This document shows, in pieces, positions 22,201-29,840 of a DNA stretch of 32,987 nt. The notes under the pieces were generated by a model. That model worked only from the letters and a program-made list of their open reading frames with translations. It was not told the origin of the DNA and did no database searches. Position 1 is the first letter of the stretch. Each line of letters begins with the position of its first letter. The stretch is from positions 1-32,987 of the forward strand of contig CALIJC010000002.1 of the NCBI GenBank assembly GCA_938017575.1, given 5' to 3'. The DNA comes from an uncultured Patescibacteria group bacterium. Lineage in GTDB: Bacteria > Patescibacteriota > JACMRA01. A program made the translations under genes and the position numbers.

Positions 22201-22444
22201 ACTAGCTAATAATAAAATCACCTTAGGTGTCACTGTTACAACTAACCTGGCCCCTGCCCCAACTATGACCCTGGAGCAAGATGGTTTATCTAGATCTTGT
22301 GCAGCAAATACAGTTTCGGGAAATACATATTCATGTACTGTACCGACCGCATTGTTTGATCCAGGTTCAGCTACAATTAGTTTCAGTGATAATTCAACCA
22401 AGAATCTAACAGCCTCACCACTCACAATTAACTTTAATCTATAG
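19220..22444 (+). CDS. Class A penicillin-binding protein (GT51 glycosyltransferase + transpeptidase)
   Basis: 1074 aa, long for the class. Cytoplasmic His/Ser/Lys-rich N-terminus (1-85), one TM helix (about 90-112), GT51 domain with catalytic Glu in LEDENFYY (E166; the usual following His is replaced), GASGLSQQLVKN, and NQVPFGRNAYGIQEAS. Transpeptidase domain: SSIK with the nucleophile at S460 (SxxK), SYN at 514-516, KTGT at 702-705. The C-terminal ~200 residues form one or two Ig-like beta domains (about 895-985 and 990-1074, IEIYIDGDLVASS, with a cysteine pair SRSCAA and YSCTV). Extracellular peptidoglycan polymerisation and cross-linking. Six or more cysteines in the transpeptidase region suggest disulfides, as in other exported proteins here. 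Confidence 0.95.
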   Translation: MEEKKHNSHTTHHSTEDIAGIEPKSIKVIKKGSKISTEFNHFDHSAGEAKSDDLIGKKNSNNRSQSLSKLRKRFGFSWNNFGRKFVLGGLVVGLIGIIGISILAAWLIGVWNNTPEIDTFNEPVQSSIVYDRNGDELFKFFSEERREVVDLDQIPRHMQLAILALEDENFYYNESGIPWSNIFGATFQCVTKAGDNCRGASGLSQQLVKNITGDNQATLSRKFRELFTAIKLNQDKNKQEIIAMYLNQVPFGRNAYGIQEASKSYFGKDVSEVTVPQACYLASMVQRPSTFSQSINNPESDAFKDLEFRKNTCLEKLQTNRLEGDNIEPFIETVEELEEFQNQPVADAGFIEYVVENKYPHFRDYITAELRKLNISEQALLTQGYKITTTIDPTIQAQVDETFANLGESTLDAQGVNNGAALVLDGPTGQIIAMKGSRDYNNTDIDGQVNITTSPQQPGSSIKPYVYLSAFNQGFNPATTLIDNKMDFGGGFIPKNFTDRNNGIMSIRRALQNSYNIPAVKAMYLSAGGTDSIQTPGAAEGTGLDNFFGTVEQMGLDFPCIPVGAEAEKCSDPAKENNAYRDRCFLSTSIGGCEVTMVSHATGINTILQNGNLRTATPFISIIDPKTNTDIYKANQESDNPIYQVEDGIIDPAVARQTANVLTDWRERGVAFCGAYGRRCDLSKNLDLVDQGWDDDNAVAAKTGTTDEIRDMWTVGGSPYYTVTTWAGNTDNTPAFSTASSSVSAGGLWKDIMVKLHESKEKTGFSKDGLTPTGLDSFSGLLGSGKTELLTEKQIGILQETQAKFNSGSFNGIDAGIFENRGVVSTTRLNINKVDGKIAVEGKTRPENIETQTFVQIVPEFPVEPWKGIAAAYNKNFGQAPTEFSEQDQISDQNSLPKITVNASENNQAPATISASATPTGNQDKTVTDIEIYIDGDLVASSQSDKVSFNANSIQGKKSIRVKARDSYGLENELTVNNVEFGSTATINNPDTVSLANNKITLGVTVTTNLAPAPTMTLEQDGLSRSCAANTVSGNTYSCTVPTALFDPGSATISFSDNSTKNLTASPLTINFNL

Positions 22445-22458
22445 ATGGAATAAACAAA

Positions 22459-22500
22459 AAATGTGACCCTGTTTAATGGGTCACATTTGTCGTTATTTTC
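22459..22500 (+). terminator. Terminator after the PBP gene
   Basis: 11-bp perfect stem AAATGTGACCC / GGGTCACATTT, loop TGTTTAAT, then GTCGTTATTTTC. Confidence 0.8.
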
Positions 22501-22520
22501 TGTGTTCGATTTTTCTTTCG

Positions 22521-22640
22521 TTATTCCATGTAGCTTTGAATAAAAAAAAGAATCAGACCAAAGCATAAACCACAAAACATATCAAAAATGTTTCTCTCTG
22601 CTTTAGGATCAAAAATATCATCTTTGACAAAATAATTCAT
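22521..22640 (-). CDS. 39-residue single-TM protein
   Basis: ATG 22640 preceded by TTAGGA with eight bases of spacing, an unusually good ribosome-binding site for this genome. The product starts MNYFVKDDIFDPKAERN (acidic/basic cytoplasmic head), then a hydrophobic helix (MFCGLCFGLILFFIQ, two cysteines) and ends SYME, TAA. It lies 43 nt after the preceding small gene on the same strand. No known family; too short for most gene finders. Supported by ribosome-binding site, TM helix and placement only. Confidence 0.5.
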   Translation of the reverse strand: MNYFVKDDIFDPKAERNIFDMFCGLCFGLILFFIQSYME

Positions 22641-22682
22641 GTTTGAATTCCTAAAATTACAAATATCCAGATTTTTTAACAA

Positions 22683-22853
22683 CTAAATTACATTACCCAT
22701 CCAATAACCTATTGTCAAAAAGAATGCTGGAATCAGTAAGTGCAAAGAGCTTCTAATAAATTGAAAAAATTTAATGCCCACAGAATTAATTCCATGACAT
22801 GCAAAAACTCCTGTTGTTTTTAATAATAATGAGAAAAAGTGATTATCTTTCAC
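22683..22853 (-). CDS. Small membrane protein, GTG start, 56 aa
   Basis: The frame extends up to 22910, but that TTG is the first base of a TTGACA-17-TATAAA promoter (22910-22882), so translation must start downstream; GTG 22853 (VKDNHFFSLLLKTTG) is the best internal start, with AGGA only 3 nt away and GGA nine bases away. The product has a C-terminal hydrophobic helix (LLIPAFFLTIGYWMGNVI) and a weakly hydrophobic middle (GINSVGIKFFQFI). Start is uncertain; a GTG 25 codons further in would give a 32-aa protein. Function unknown. Confidence 0.45.
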   Translation of the reverse strand: MKDNHFFSLLLKTTGVFACHGINSVGIKFFQFIRSSLHLLIPAFFLTIGYWMGNVI

Positions 22854-22881
22854 TATTCCTAATCCACTAAACGATTTATTA

Positions 22882-22910
22882 TTTATATCACCAAATACGA
22901 TAAATGTCAA
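22882..22910 (-). promoter_or_regulatory. Strong promoter for the two small membrane-protein genes
   Basis: Minus strand TTGACA (22910-22905), 17 bp, TATAAA (22887-22882). It lies just after the stop codon of the 22912-24540 gene. Confidence 0.75.
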
Positions 22911-22911
22911 A

Positions 22912-24540
22912 CTAGACTATTTCTTTAATTGATTGTAGAGAGTAATATACAACCTTGGAAACCAAACCAATACTAGATCCTAATTTCATATTCTCTTTCA
23001 AAAAATCAGAAATCCTATTAAGGTCTTCATCCATTGAAAACATATAATTCAAAATACTTGTAATAAAAATAAAGCTGGAGTAAAAAGTTGCAAATCGGTT
23101 TTTGAATTCATCATTCAACAAAAATTCCAAACTCTTGATATTACCTTCGATTGTTCCAATTTTAATTTTTATTCTGCCAAAAGATTCAGTATCAATTTCA
23201 AATTGGCTAAATTCAAAACTATCTGCAGAAATTTGTGGTTTTATTTCTCTATTTTCCAATTGAGTAGTTTTTTGCTGATTCTTTTTCTTATTTTTAAGGT
23301 TTTTAATAACACTAGGGTTATTTGTCATAACATCCCTAAACTCGTCTAATATTTTATTTCTAGACATATATTTTTCCAACATTTTGGAATTATATTTATC
23401 CATTGAAATTTCTTGATCATAGTTACTAAAAACAAGATTTTTATATTTGCCTTTTTCAATTTTACCTGAGTAACAAATTAATATCGTTTTTTGATTCTCA
23501 ATATATTCAATATTCACCAATTCCATGTGATCGACATTTATTTTATATAGGTTCCACAACTGACTTTCTAAAAATTTGCTTGGGTTCTCTTCTCCAGTGA
23601 AATTAATATTAATAAATCTATATTCATCATTATTTGGTTCGTATAATATTTTACCATTATTATCAAAACCTATAAAATACAGCCTCGCATTAAAATTGTT
23701 GTTGTTCATTTTACTTGAAATTTGGTTTATTTGTTGATTAGCTGGCGCTTGGTCATTTTTTTGAGTAATTTTTTTTGCCTCCTGAGATGTCTCTTTTTTT
23801 TCTCTAGCAGGTTTTGCTATATTAGTATTAGAATACAGATGTTTAAATTTTGGGTGAATAATACTCTCCCAATTTTCTAGAAACGGTGTAAAAAGAAGCT
23901 CTACATTTCTTCGAGGGATTATCTCGTAGCCAGTTTTGGAAATATTATCTTTGGTAAATTGCTTGAATATTTTTTTCCCGTCTCCTATCTCCTCACCTTC
24001 TTGATTAATCCAGCTTTCAAAACTAACATCTCGAATTATTTGATTGTATTTTGACCAGTTATCACAGCTCCCTTTTTCTTCGGCTAGTAATTCACTGGCT
24101 CTGTATACAGTTTTTGCAAAATCTTGACCAAAAGATTCAACCTTGGATTTAGATAGGTTTTCTTCAAAGCTTTCTTGGTATGCTTGGATGTCATTTACAC
24201 CAATAGAAACAAGCCTATCAGAATTTTCAAATTCTGCAACATCAATTAAACTATCCAAGAATCTAACTGCTATATCAACAGTGTTTTGGATTTGATAAAT
24301 ATCTAATTTATCTTCGTTGTCTAAATGTTTTGAAATACTAATACTCCCACGGGGAATCAAATCAGCTGTTTGTTTATAACCTTGTTTATTAATAATACTA
24401 TCTACTGTTTGTTTCTCCAAATCAAAAAAACCACCACTAAAAATTTCTTTATACTGTTTCTCCCAAAACCCCTGAAGCTCCGGAGTGTTTTCTACTTTGG
24501 AAGCAAGTGATATTATATTTGATATTTGAAAAGATAGCAT
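22912..24540 (-). CDS. Ribonucleotide-reductase-derived protein (class II NrdJ-like) with catalytic core missing
   Basis: 542 aa. Residues 62-160 read like the C-terminal half of a class II RNR barrel: RGSISISKHL for AGSINLA.F, TVDIAVRFLDSLIDVAEF for TVRIAVRFLDNVIDVN.., a later SIGV for R-R-I-G-L-G-V, and RASELLAEEKG for ASAELAEERG. Residues 165-235 take the place of the R-N-A-T...T-G-T region but lack it. A polar linker (245-280) leads to a domain (283-390) that looks like a degenerate Nudix fold without the RE..EE box. Residues 440-540 (GRIKIKIGTIEG..., then a helix and LNRISDFLKEN) resemble the TSCPD domain at the NrdJ C-terminus. No radical-site cysteine pattern, so reductase activity is unlikely. 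Regulatory relic or repurposed scaffold is speculation. Poly-T leader, no Shine-Dalgarno site. Confidence 0.55.
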   Translation of the reverse strand: MLSFQISNIISLASKVENTPELQGFWEKQYKEIFSGGFFDLEKQTVDSIINKQGYKQTADLIPRGSISISKHLDNEDKLDIYQIQNTVDIAVRFLDSLIDVAEFENSDRLVSIGVNDIQAYQESFEENLSKSKVESFGQDFAKTVYRASELLAEEKGSCDNWSKYNQIIRDVSFESWINQEGEEIGDGKKIFKQFTKDNISKTGYEIIPRRNVELLFTPFLENWESIIHPKFKHLYSNTNIAKPAREKKETSQEAKKITQKNDQAPANQQINQISSKMNNNNFNARLYFIGFDNNGKILYEPNNDEYRFININFTGEENPSKFLESQLWNLYKINVDHMELVNIEYIENQKTILICYSGKIEKGKYKNLVFSNYDQEISMDKYNSKMLEKYMSRNKILDEFRDVMTNNPSVIKNLKNKKKNQQKTTQLENREIKPQISADSFEFSQFEIDTESFGRIKIKIGTIEGNIKSLEFLLNDEFKNRFATFYSSFIFITSILNYMFSMDEDLNRISDFLKENMKLGSSIGLVSKVVYYSLQSIKEIV

Positions 24541-24653
24541 TTTATAAAATTAAAAAAAATTAAAAAAAATTACAACCCCCATGGGGCGATCAAGTGTAAA
24601 ACCTCAAAACTAATTAGTTATTTCTAACAATAAATTGATTTACAATTCCTGTG

Positions 24654-24729
24654 TGGAGCCAGATATCAGATTCGAACTGATGACCTACGGTTTACAAAAC
24701 CGGTGCTCTACCAACTGAGCTAATCTGGC
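24654..24729 (-). tRNA. tRNA-Thr (anticodon UGU)
   Basis: 76 nt including encoded CCA. Acceptor stem GCCAGAT / ATCTGGC, D stem GCTC/GAGC, anticodon loop TTTGTAA with anticodon TGT at 34-36, T arm ATCAG-TTCGAAT-CTGAT. The first anticodon-stem pair (27-43) is a C-U mismatch; the rest is regular. Confidence 0.97.
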
Positions 24730-24742
24730 AATTAATATGTTT

Positions 24743-24771
24743 AATCTATGATAAGAATAAAATTATGTCAA
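24743..24771 (-). promoter_or_regulatory. tRNA-Thr promoter
   Basis: Minus strand TTGACA (24771-24766), 17 bp, TAGATT (24748-24743), 13 nt before the mature 5' end. Confidence 0.7.
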
Positions 24772-24842
24772 GAATAAATCTATTTTAATCAATAAAATTT
24801 CTTACAATTATTTCCTTTGTTCAACTTGTTTGGCCAGGATTA

Positions 24843-24871
24843 TTGACTTTTTTTAGTTATTATATTATACA
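24843..24871 (+). promoter_or_regulatory. Near-leaderless infB promoter
   Basis: TTGACT (24843-24848), 17 bp, TATACA (24866-24871). The ATG at 24880 is eight bases downstream, so the leader is 0-2 nt. Confidence 0.65.
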
Positions 24872-24879
24872 TTATAGTT

Positions 24880-26805
24880 ATGAACATATCTACTCTAGCA
24901 AAAGTCCTAGGAATCTCTATCGCTGACCTACGTGATACGGCATCCAAAAACAATATCCGCGGGTTCCATGGGAGAAACACAAGAATACCATATAATTCAG
25001 CTGTTGAAATAACCAAGATCTTACGTCCAGAAAAAGCACAGAATTTGGAAAACGATGACAAAGTTTATCTTCCCCCTACTCTAACAGTCCAAGAGCTTTC
25101 TGACGCCATTGGCAGACCACCAGGGCTAGTTGTAAAATCACTAGTTATGTCTGGTATCATGGCAACTCTAAATGAGAAAATTGACTTTGATACAGCTTCA
25201 TTAATCAGTTCAGAATTAAACGTCGAGGTTTTCCCAGATAACAAAGAATATGACGTCCAAAAAGCAGAGGCTGAGGTTGACGCAACCACCAAACACTTTG
25301 ATTCAGGTTCAGATTCTGATGATGTCAAAAAAATTTCACGTCCACCAGTTGTAACAGTCATGGGACATGTAGATCATGGTAAAACAACTCTGTTAGATAC
25401 CATCAGACACAGTGATGTTGCTGCAGGAGAAGCTGGTGCAATTACCCAGCATATTTCCACATATCAAATCACATACAATGATAAAAAAATTACTTTTGTA
25501 GACACTCCTGGACACGAGGCCTTTACTGCAATGAGAGCTAGAGGTTCACAGTTAGCTGATTTCATTATCCTAGTTGTTTCTGCTACAGAAGGTCCAAAAC
25601 CTCAAACAATTGAAGTCGTCGAGAGAGCTAAAATCACCAAAACCCCTGTTATCGTTGCTGTAAATAAAATCGATTTACCTAACTCAGATGTTGAGAAAAC
25701 TAAATCAGATGTAGCCGCCTTTGGGTTAGTGCCAGAAGAATGGGGAGGAACAGTTCCTTACATCTCTATCTCTGCAAAAGACAATACAAATATCGATCAA
25801 TTACTAGATACAATTTTGGTGCACGCAGAAATAGCTGAACTAAAAGGTCAAACTGATTGCGCCGCAGAAGCTGTAGTTATAGAATCTCACTTGGACCAAA
25901 AACTAGGAGTTGTTACAACCGCCCTAATTACCAAAGGTGAGCTCAAACTAGGAGATGTTATTCAATCTGGACCATTAACTGGAAAAGTCAAAAAACTATC
26001 CACAACTACTGGTGAAAATATCAAATCAGCTGACATTGCTATGCCTGTAATTATCTTAGGTATACCTGATGTGGTTAACAGTGGTGAAATGATAAATGCT
26101 CACCCAAATCAAAAATCAGCTAACCAGGCAGCATCTAGTGCATCCAGCGAATTAGCTAATCGGAAAACATTTACCAAAAATGATAATGATACTGGGTCTG
26201 AGCAAATCAATGTGATTCTAAAAGCTGATGTCATCGGTTCATTAGAAGCTCTAAAGGAAAGTATTGTTAAAATCCCTCAGGAACAAATCAAAGTTGTTAT
26301 CAAAAGTGAAGGTGTTGGAACAGTCACCCAAAACGATATTGATTATTCCAAAACAACCAACTCCACTATTTTAGCTTTTCATTCTGATCTAGAAAAAAAC
26401 GTGGTCGACCAAGTTCGTAACGAAAATATTCCATTGATTCAAAGTAAAATTATTTACGAGTTACTACAATGGGTAGAAGAAGAAATTCTCAAAAACACCA
26501 AACATGAAACTCGAGTAGAGGTCCTTGGTAAGGCAGAGGTTCTGGCTGTATTTAAATCTGATAAACCATCTATCCAAGTTTTCGGAGGTGAGGTGAAATC
26601 TGGTAAAATATTTGATAACAAAGAACTAAGATTAATGAAAAATGGGGAGGAATCAGGTAGATTAGAAATTGTTGAAATGCAACGTAACAAAGCCAAAACA
26701 AGCGAAGTAAACATCTCGCAGCAATTTGGAATTTCTGTAAAAGGTAAAACAAAAGTCGAGGTCGGAGATATAATAGAGTGTATCGACGAAGTAATTGTTA
26801 AATAA
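24880..26805 (+). CDS. infB: Translation initiation factor IF-2
   Basis: 641 aa, a short form of the factor. Two small N-terminal helical modules: residues 1-55 ([21 protein letters not shown]-like) and 65-118 ([22 protein letters not shown]2_N type). GTPase domain: G1 GHVDHGKT (162-169), G3 DTPGHE (208-213), G4 NKID (262-265), with the SAK-type G5 later; then domains II-IV, ending with the fMet-tRNA-binding C-terminal domain. It brings initiator tRNA to the 30S subunit and promotes subunit joining. It is not in the usual nusA-infB operon. Its own mRNA appears to have almost no leader, so it would itself be translated by the leaderless route, in which IF-2 is known to be important. Confidence 0.97.
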   Translation: MNISTLAKVLGISIADLRDTASKNNIRGFHGRNTRIPYNSAVEITKILRPEKAQNLENDDKVYLPPTLTVQELSDAIGRPPGLVVKSLVMSGIMATLNEKIDFDTASLISSELNVEVFPDNKEYDVQKAEAEVDATTKHFDSGSDSDDVKKISRPPVVTVMGHVDHGKTTLLDTIRHSDVAAGEAGAITQHISTYQITYNDKKITFVDTPGHEAFTAMRARGSQLADFIILVVSATEGPKPQTIEVVERAKITKTPVIVAVNKIDLPNSDVEKTKSDVAAFGLVPEEWGGTVPYISISAKDNTNIDQLLDTILVHAEIAELKGQTDCAAEAVVIESHLDQKLGVVTTALITKGELKLGDVIQSGPLTGKVKKLSTTTGENIKSADIAMPVIILGIPDVVNSGEMINAHPNQKSANQAASSASSELANRKTFTKNDNDTGSEQINVILKADVIGSLEALKESIVKIPQEQIKVVIKSEGVGTVTQNDIDYSKTTNSTILAFHSDLEKNVVDQVRNENIPLIQSKIIYELLQWVEEEILKNTKHETRVEVLGKAEVLAVFKSDKPSIQVFGGEVKSGKIFDNKELRLMKNGEESGRLEIVEMQRNKAKTSEVNISQQFGISVKGKTKVEVGDIIECIDEVIVK

Positions 26806-26825
26806 TTCCATCCACCAAAAACATT

Positions 26826-26856
26826 GAGCCTGGGACCAACCTAGGTTCTTGTTTTT
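26826..26856 (+). terminator. infB terminator
   Basis: 9-bp stem GAGCCTGGG / CCTAGGTTC (two G-U pairs), loop ACCAA, then TTGTTTTTT. Confidence 0.85.
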
Positions 26857-26878
26857 TACAAGAATTTACAACGAAGTT

Positions 26879-27697
26879 TTATTTTTTGTTGTGTACATCA
26901 ATCTGTGGAAACGGCATTTCAATTCCATTTTTGTCCAAAGCAATTTTGATTGGTTCGTAGACATTCAAAACAACATTGAGGTAATCTTGTCTTTTTACAT
27001 ATACAAATATTTTGAAATTAACAGCACTATCACCTAATTCACTAACCCCAATTTTGGGTGCCGGATCTGATAGTACAAAATCTAAACTCTCTATTGTTTT
27101 TAATATAACATCTTTGGCCTTTTTGATATCCTCACCATACCCAATCCCGATATTAATAGTACCTCTGCGAATTTCATCTATAGAGTAATTGATTATCTCA
27201 TTAGTTGTTAAAATATTATTAGGAATAAATGCAAAAGTTTTATTATGTAGTTGAATAGTTGTATTAAAAATCTTAATCTCTTTTACTTTACCTTCAATAT
27301 CGTTGACTTTAATTGTGTCCCCTACAACAAATGGTTTAAACGTCAAAATAATCAATGCAGAAGCTATATTTTGCAAACTACCTGACATAGCAAAACCAAA
27401 AGCCACACCAACAGAACCAATCAAGGCAGCAAACGAGGTTGTTTCAACTCCAATAGTAGATAACACAGAAATGATTAGCAAAATATTCAGTCCTACCGTA
27501 CTAATGCGGACCATAAAAGGAGCTAGCGTTGCATCCATATTTTTACAAATATACCTCTGTAAAATTCGCCCAATCCAGCGAATTAAAATCCGCCCAAAAA
27601 ATAATATTACCAATCCCAAAATCAATTTACCCAAAAACGGTAAAATCAATTCCACTAACCTATCACCATTTTCTGAATTAAATATTTGATCAATCAT
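26879..27697 (-). CDS. mscS: Small-conductance mechanosensitive channel, MscS family
   Basis: 272 aa, close to the size of E. coli MscS. Three TM helices (about 18-37, 62-82, 88-118); the pore helix ALIGSVGVAFGFAMSGSLQN has the Gly/Ala packing pattern; then the beta domain FKPFVVGDTIKVNDIEGKV, IPNNILTTNEIINYS, and the C-terminal alpha/beta domain ending MPFPQIDVHNKK, matching the family's PYPQ.DV end. It opens under membrane tension to release solutes on hypo-osmotic shock. Promoter TTGACA-17-TTAGGT ends 8 nt before the ATG, so the mRNA is leaderless or has a one-base leader. Confidence 0.95.
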   Translation of the reverse strand: MIDQIFNSENGDRLVELILPFLGKLILGLVILFFGRILIRWIGRILQRYICKNMDATLAPFMVRISTVGLNILLIISVLSTIGVETTSFAALIGSVGVAFGFAMSGSLQNIASALIILTFKPFVVGDTIKVNDIEGKVKEIKIFNTTIQLHNKTFAFIPNNILTTNEIINYSIDEIRRGTINIGIGYGEDIKKAKDVILKTIESLDFVLSDPAPKIGVSELGDSAVNFKIFVYVKRQDYLNVVLNVYEPIKIALDKNGIEMPFPQIDVHNKK

Positions 27698-27704
27698 AGT
27701 GAAA

Positions 27705-27733
27705 ACCTAACCCAAACCACCCCTATTTGTCAA
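27705..27733 (-). promoter_or_regulatory. Leaderless mscS promoter
   Basis: Minus strand TTGACA (27733-27728), 17 bp, TTAGGT (27710-27705); ATG at 27697. Confidence 0.65.
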
Positions 27734-27762
27734 TAAACCAGAAAGCTTGTAGACCTGAATAA

Positions 27763-27791
27763 TTGACAATTTGATTAATTTACATTATTAT
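27763..27791 (+). promoter_or_regulatory. Promoter of the 27823-28270 gene pair
   Basis: TTGACA (27763-27768), 17 bp, TATTAT (27786-27791). Confidence 0.75.
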
Positions 27792-27822
27792 TATATAAAT
27801 TATCTGGGGGATAAAGAATAAA

Positions 27823-28077
27823 TTGGAACAAGAACTCATAGCACAACAATTAAAAGTTGCTGTTAAAATAATTGATAAAGTTGCCATGGAAGGTTGGTAT
27901 CCATTAAAAATAATTATACCACCCTATGATACAGAAAGAATCAACAATAACACTGTTATCAAAATAATTTTTTCTAAATTAAATAAAGGCAACAAGACCT
28001 GGATCTTTGTGATATTAAAAAATGGTGATGCAAAAGATTTAGGTGTACATAGTTCAAGAGGTATTCAAAGTGAGTGA
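27823..28077 (+). CDS. Hypothetical 84-aa protein, first of a two-gene operon
   Basis: TTG start: this one is not part of a -35, and the strong promoter with a GGGGGA stretch (27806-27811) lies upstream, so a real non-ATG start is plausible; the first internal Met (residue 22) would leave 63 aa. Sequence: N-terminal helix (EQELIAQQLKVAVKIIDKVA), then W-Y-P-L-K-I-I-I-P-P-Y and two beta-like strands with WIFVILKNGDAKDLG. No TM segment or signal peptide, so cytoplasmic. The stop overlaps the next start by 8 nt, so the two are translationally coupled. Two small coupled cytoplasmic proteins under one promoter resemble toxin-antitoxin layout, but no toxin motif is seen. Confidence 0.6.
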   Translation: MEQELIAQQLKVAVKIIDKVAMEGWYPLKIIIPPYDTERINNNTVIKIIFSKLNKGNKTWIFVILKNGDAKDLGVHSSRGIQSE

Positions 28078-28270
28078 TCAACTATCTTTACAAGACATCC
28101 ATCGTTTATCAACACAAAAAGTAGAGGAATTATTTACCAACGGGCAATTAAGTCATTTAAAAAACATCCAATTAACTGCACATCAGATTGAAGAGTTATC
28201 TGAAAGAGTGTTAATTTCTATGATTGAATCAGGTTTCTTGTATTCCAAAGATTTAATCCTCAGCCAATGA
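28070..28270 (+). CDS. Hypothetical 66-aa helical protein, second of the operon
   Basis: GTG 28070 with AAGAGG (28056-28061) eight bases upstream; the earlier in-frame GTG at 28043 has no such site. The start overlaps the previous gene (GTGAGTGA). Almost wholly helical and polar: SLQDIHRLSTQKVEELFTNG, then LTAHQIEELSERVLISMIES. No TM helix. The repeated pattern of leucines and charged residues suggests a small helical bundle or partner-binding protein. Function unknown. A good terminator follows after 6 nt. Confidence 0.6.
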   Translation: MSDQLSLQDIHRLSTQKVEELFTNGQLSHLKNIQLTAHQIEELSERVLISMIESGFLYSKDLILSQ

Positions 28271-28276
28271 GAAATA

Positions 28277-28305
28277 GGGTCAAGAAGTAATTCTTGGCTC
28301 TTTTT
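28277..28305 (+). terminator. Terminator of the two-gene operon
   Basis: 10-bp stem GGGTCAAGAA / TTCTTGGCTC (two G-U pairs), loop GTAA, then TTTTT. Confidence 0.9.
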
Positions 28306-28393
28306 ACAAATAAATTTTAGCCCTATTTGTCAATTTATTCTAGCAAAACCTAAAAGGAGCTAGTAAAAAGGTTCTTTTTCCTAAAATTTAATA

Positions 28394-28936
28394 CTATTTG
28401 GAATTATTATAGGCAGTTGTTATCCATTTTTTAACTTCTTCATCAAAATCTTTTTTGTCATTGATTTGAATTCTATGAGAACACATTGAACCAAACGGAC
28501 CAGATGATTCCAGTTTACCTTGAGGATCGACGTCTTTGATTTTTAGACCAACGTCTATACGAGTTTTGGTGCTAGGTTGAACCAAAGCAAATTGATGAGT
28601 GCGAATATAACTAACACTATTCTTTTTAGGTGATACTGTTACATCAGTACCTAGAGATTTGATATATTTATCTATAGTTTGAAAAATTGGTAGTAAATCT
28701 TGTTTGGAGATATACTGAGCAGCAACTAAATCTATTGGTGTTTCACTCTTTTTCAAAAACAAGGCTGAAATTGTATTGGCAAAACCATGAGTAACACCGT
28801 GCTCAGATTTCAAAAACTTCACAATTTCTCCATGTTTAGCCAGTTTGGTTTGTGATAATAATTTATGCCACTGGTCCAAAGACTTTCCTGTCTTTTCTGG
28901 CAAATTATCAATCATTGTTTGTAATGCTTTATCCAT
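28394..28936 (-). CDS. DUF4287/DUF5655-type protein
   Basis: 180 aa from ATG 28936; the TTG three codons upstream is rejected. The N-terminal 70 residues (LPEKTGKSLDQWHKLLS, HGEIVKFLKSEHGVTHGFAN) match the DUF4287 pattern. The rest (about 80-178: GTDVTVSPKKNSVSYIR, FALVQPSTKTRIDVGL, then a basic/aromatic end) matches DUF5655, a domain of unknown activity often found as a lone soluble protein or next to DNA-related enzymes. No active site is assigned. Promoter TTGACA (28974-28969) with a 16-17 bp spacer to TAATGG; the leader is only a few bases. Soluble, cytoplasmic. Confidence 0.75.
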   Translation of the reverse strand: MDKALQTMIDNLPEKTGKSLDQWHKLLSQTKLAKHGEIVKFLKSEHGVTHGFANTISALFLKKSETPIDLVAAQYISKQDLLPIFQTIDKYIKSLGTDVTVSPKKNSVSYIRTHQFALVQPSTKTRIDVGLKIKDVDPQGKLESSGPFGSMCSHRIQINDKKDFDEEVKKWITTAYNNSK

Positions 28937-29000
28937 AATGAACAAACCATTAATCTAACAATGCTATTTGTCAACAAAAAGTGTAACAGCTATGCTAGTA

Positions 29001-29029
29001 TTGACAATTACCCATATCTATGGTATATT
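29001..29029 (+). promoter_or_regulatory. Promoter of the 29055 small gene
   Basis: TTGACA (29001-29006), 17 bp, TATATT (29024-29029), near consensus. Confidence 0.8.
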
Positions 29030-29054
29030 ATAGACTATAGTATAGGATGTATTC

Positions 29055-29207
29055 ATGATAGAGATCATAGCGTACAACTCGGATTCACATATCTATCATC
29101 GCGATTACCCTTCAATAGAAAGTCAATACAACGGTATTCTTTTTACCCTAATTGGGGCAGTAGTCGTTTTTGGATTTCTCGGCCTCAAAAACTTAATAAA
29201 AAAGTGA
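29055..29207 (+). CDS. 50-residue single-TM protein
   Basis: ATG with AGGA (29044-29047) seven bases upstream, downstream of a near-consensus promoter. The product begins MIEIIAYNSDSHIYHRDYPS and ends in a TM helix (about 27-44: GILFTLIGAVVVFGFLGL) with a KNLIKK tail, so probably C-terminus inside. A longer overlapping frame (28961-29284) gives an implausible composition and starts before the promoter. No known family; expression is well supported by promoter, ribosome-binding site and terminator. Confidence 0.65.
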   Translation: MIEIIAYNSDSHIYHRDYPSIESQYNGILFTLIGAVVVFGFLGLKNLIKK

Positions 29208-29233
29208 TGAAACTAGTGTCCATTATTCAAACC

Positions 29234-29265
29234 AAAGTCAGGATTATATCTTGGCTTTACTTTTT
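29234..29265 (+). terminator. Terminator after the 50-aa gene
   Basis: 10-bp stem AAAGTCAGGA / TCTTGGCTTT with two G-U pairs, loop TTATA, then ACTTTTTGG. It overlaps the 3' end of the convergent SRPBCC gene. Confidence 0.7.
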
Positions 29266-29709
29266 GGACTTTTTTTCTATATAGGCTTTGTACACATTCA
29301 TTTCTTCTAAAAACAATTTTTTCATAGAAGGTTTCATCAAATATGAAATAAACGACAGCGAGCGAGCAATAATATTTTGTGCTTTTTGATCATAGGATAG
29401 TGTCAACTCAGTTCCACCATCTTTAGGGGCAAAAGTATATTTGAATAAATAATCATAACCCTGACCCGCAGAACCAATTTCATAAACTTTATCCTTCTCA
29501 AATTGAGTAACCCAGAGCTCCCCATCACAAACAGCACCCATTGTGAGTCGAGATTCAAACCACCGAGTCCCAACACCAACCTTAGGCTTCTCAGTAATTT
29601 TAACTTTTTTAATATCTTCAATAACATCAACAGATTTTTCAATATCAGTAAAAGTCCCAAAGACTTTCGAAACAGGAGCATTAATCAAAACAGAACAAAT
29701 TATAGTCAT
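29257..29709 (-). CDS. SRPBCC (START/Bet v1-like) family protein
   Basis: 150 aa from ATG 29709; the frame continues to a GTG at 29766 but that adds leader sequence. Typical polyketide-cyclase/SRPBCC pattern: CSVLINAPVSKVFGTFTDIE at the N-terminus, G-V-G-T-R-W-F-E-S-R, then alternating beta strands (YDYLFKYTFAPKDGGTELTL) and a long C-terminal helix (MKKLFLEEMNVYKAYIEKKS). Such proteins bind hydrophobic ligands in a helix-grip cavity; ligand unknown. TTTACA with CATAGA 17 bp downstream puts +1 at the ATG, so probably leaderless. Cytoplasmic. Confidence 0.82.
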   Translation of the reverse strand: MTIICSVLINAPVSKVFGTFTDIEKSVDVIEDIKKVKITEKPKVGVGTRWFESRLTMGAVCDGELWVTQFEKDKVYEIGSAGQGYDYLFKYTFAPKDGGTELTLSYDQKAQNIIARSLSFISYLMKPSMKKLFLEEMNVYKAYIEKKSKK

Positions 29710-29774
29710 AACTAGTCTATGCAACAAATTCCCCTTTTTGTAAATCAAAATAATTATACTATACACCTAAATAG

Positions 29775-29804
29775 TTGACTTTTATCGCAAATTATTGATA
29801 TTAT
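29775..29804 (+). promoter_or_regulatory. Promoter of the 29841 small gene
   Basis: TTGACT (29775-29780), 18 bp, TATTAT (29799-29804). Confidence 0.6.
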
Positions 29805-29840
29805 AGAAATAGCTGAAAAGAATAAAGAAGGAGAACTCTA

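Noticed and set aside
24541..24600. Strong terminator CCCCATGGGG plus T-runs after tRNA-Thr
   Set aside because: The self-complementary core leaves no room for a stable loop (3 bp at most), so it is only noted as a possible weak terminator or leader feature.
28961..29284. 107-codon plus-strand frame
   Set aside because: It begins upstream of the near-consensus promoter at 29001-29029, has an implausible composition and overlaps the better-supported 50-aa gene at 29055-29207.
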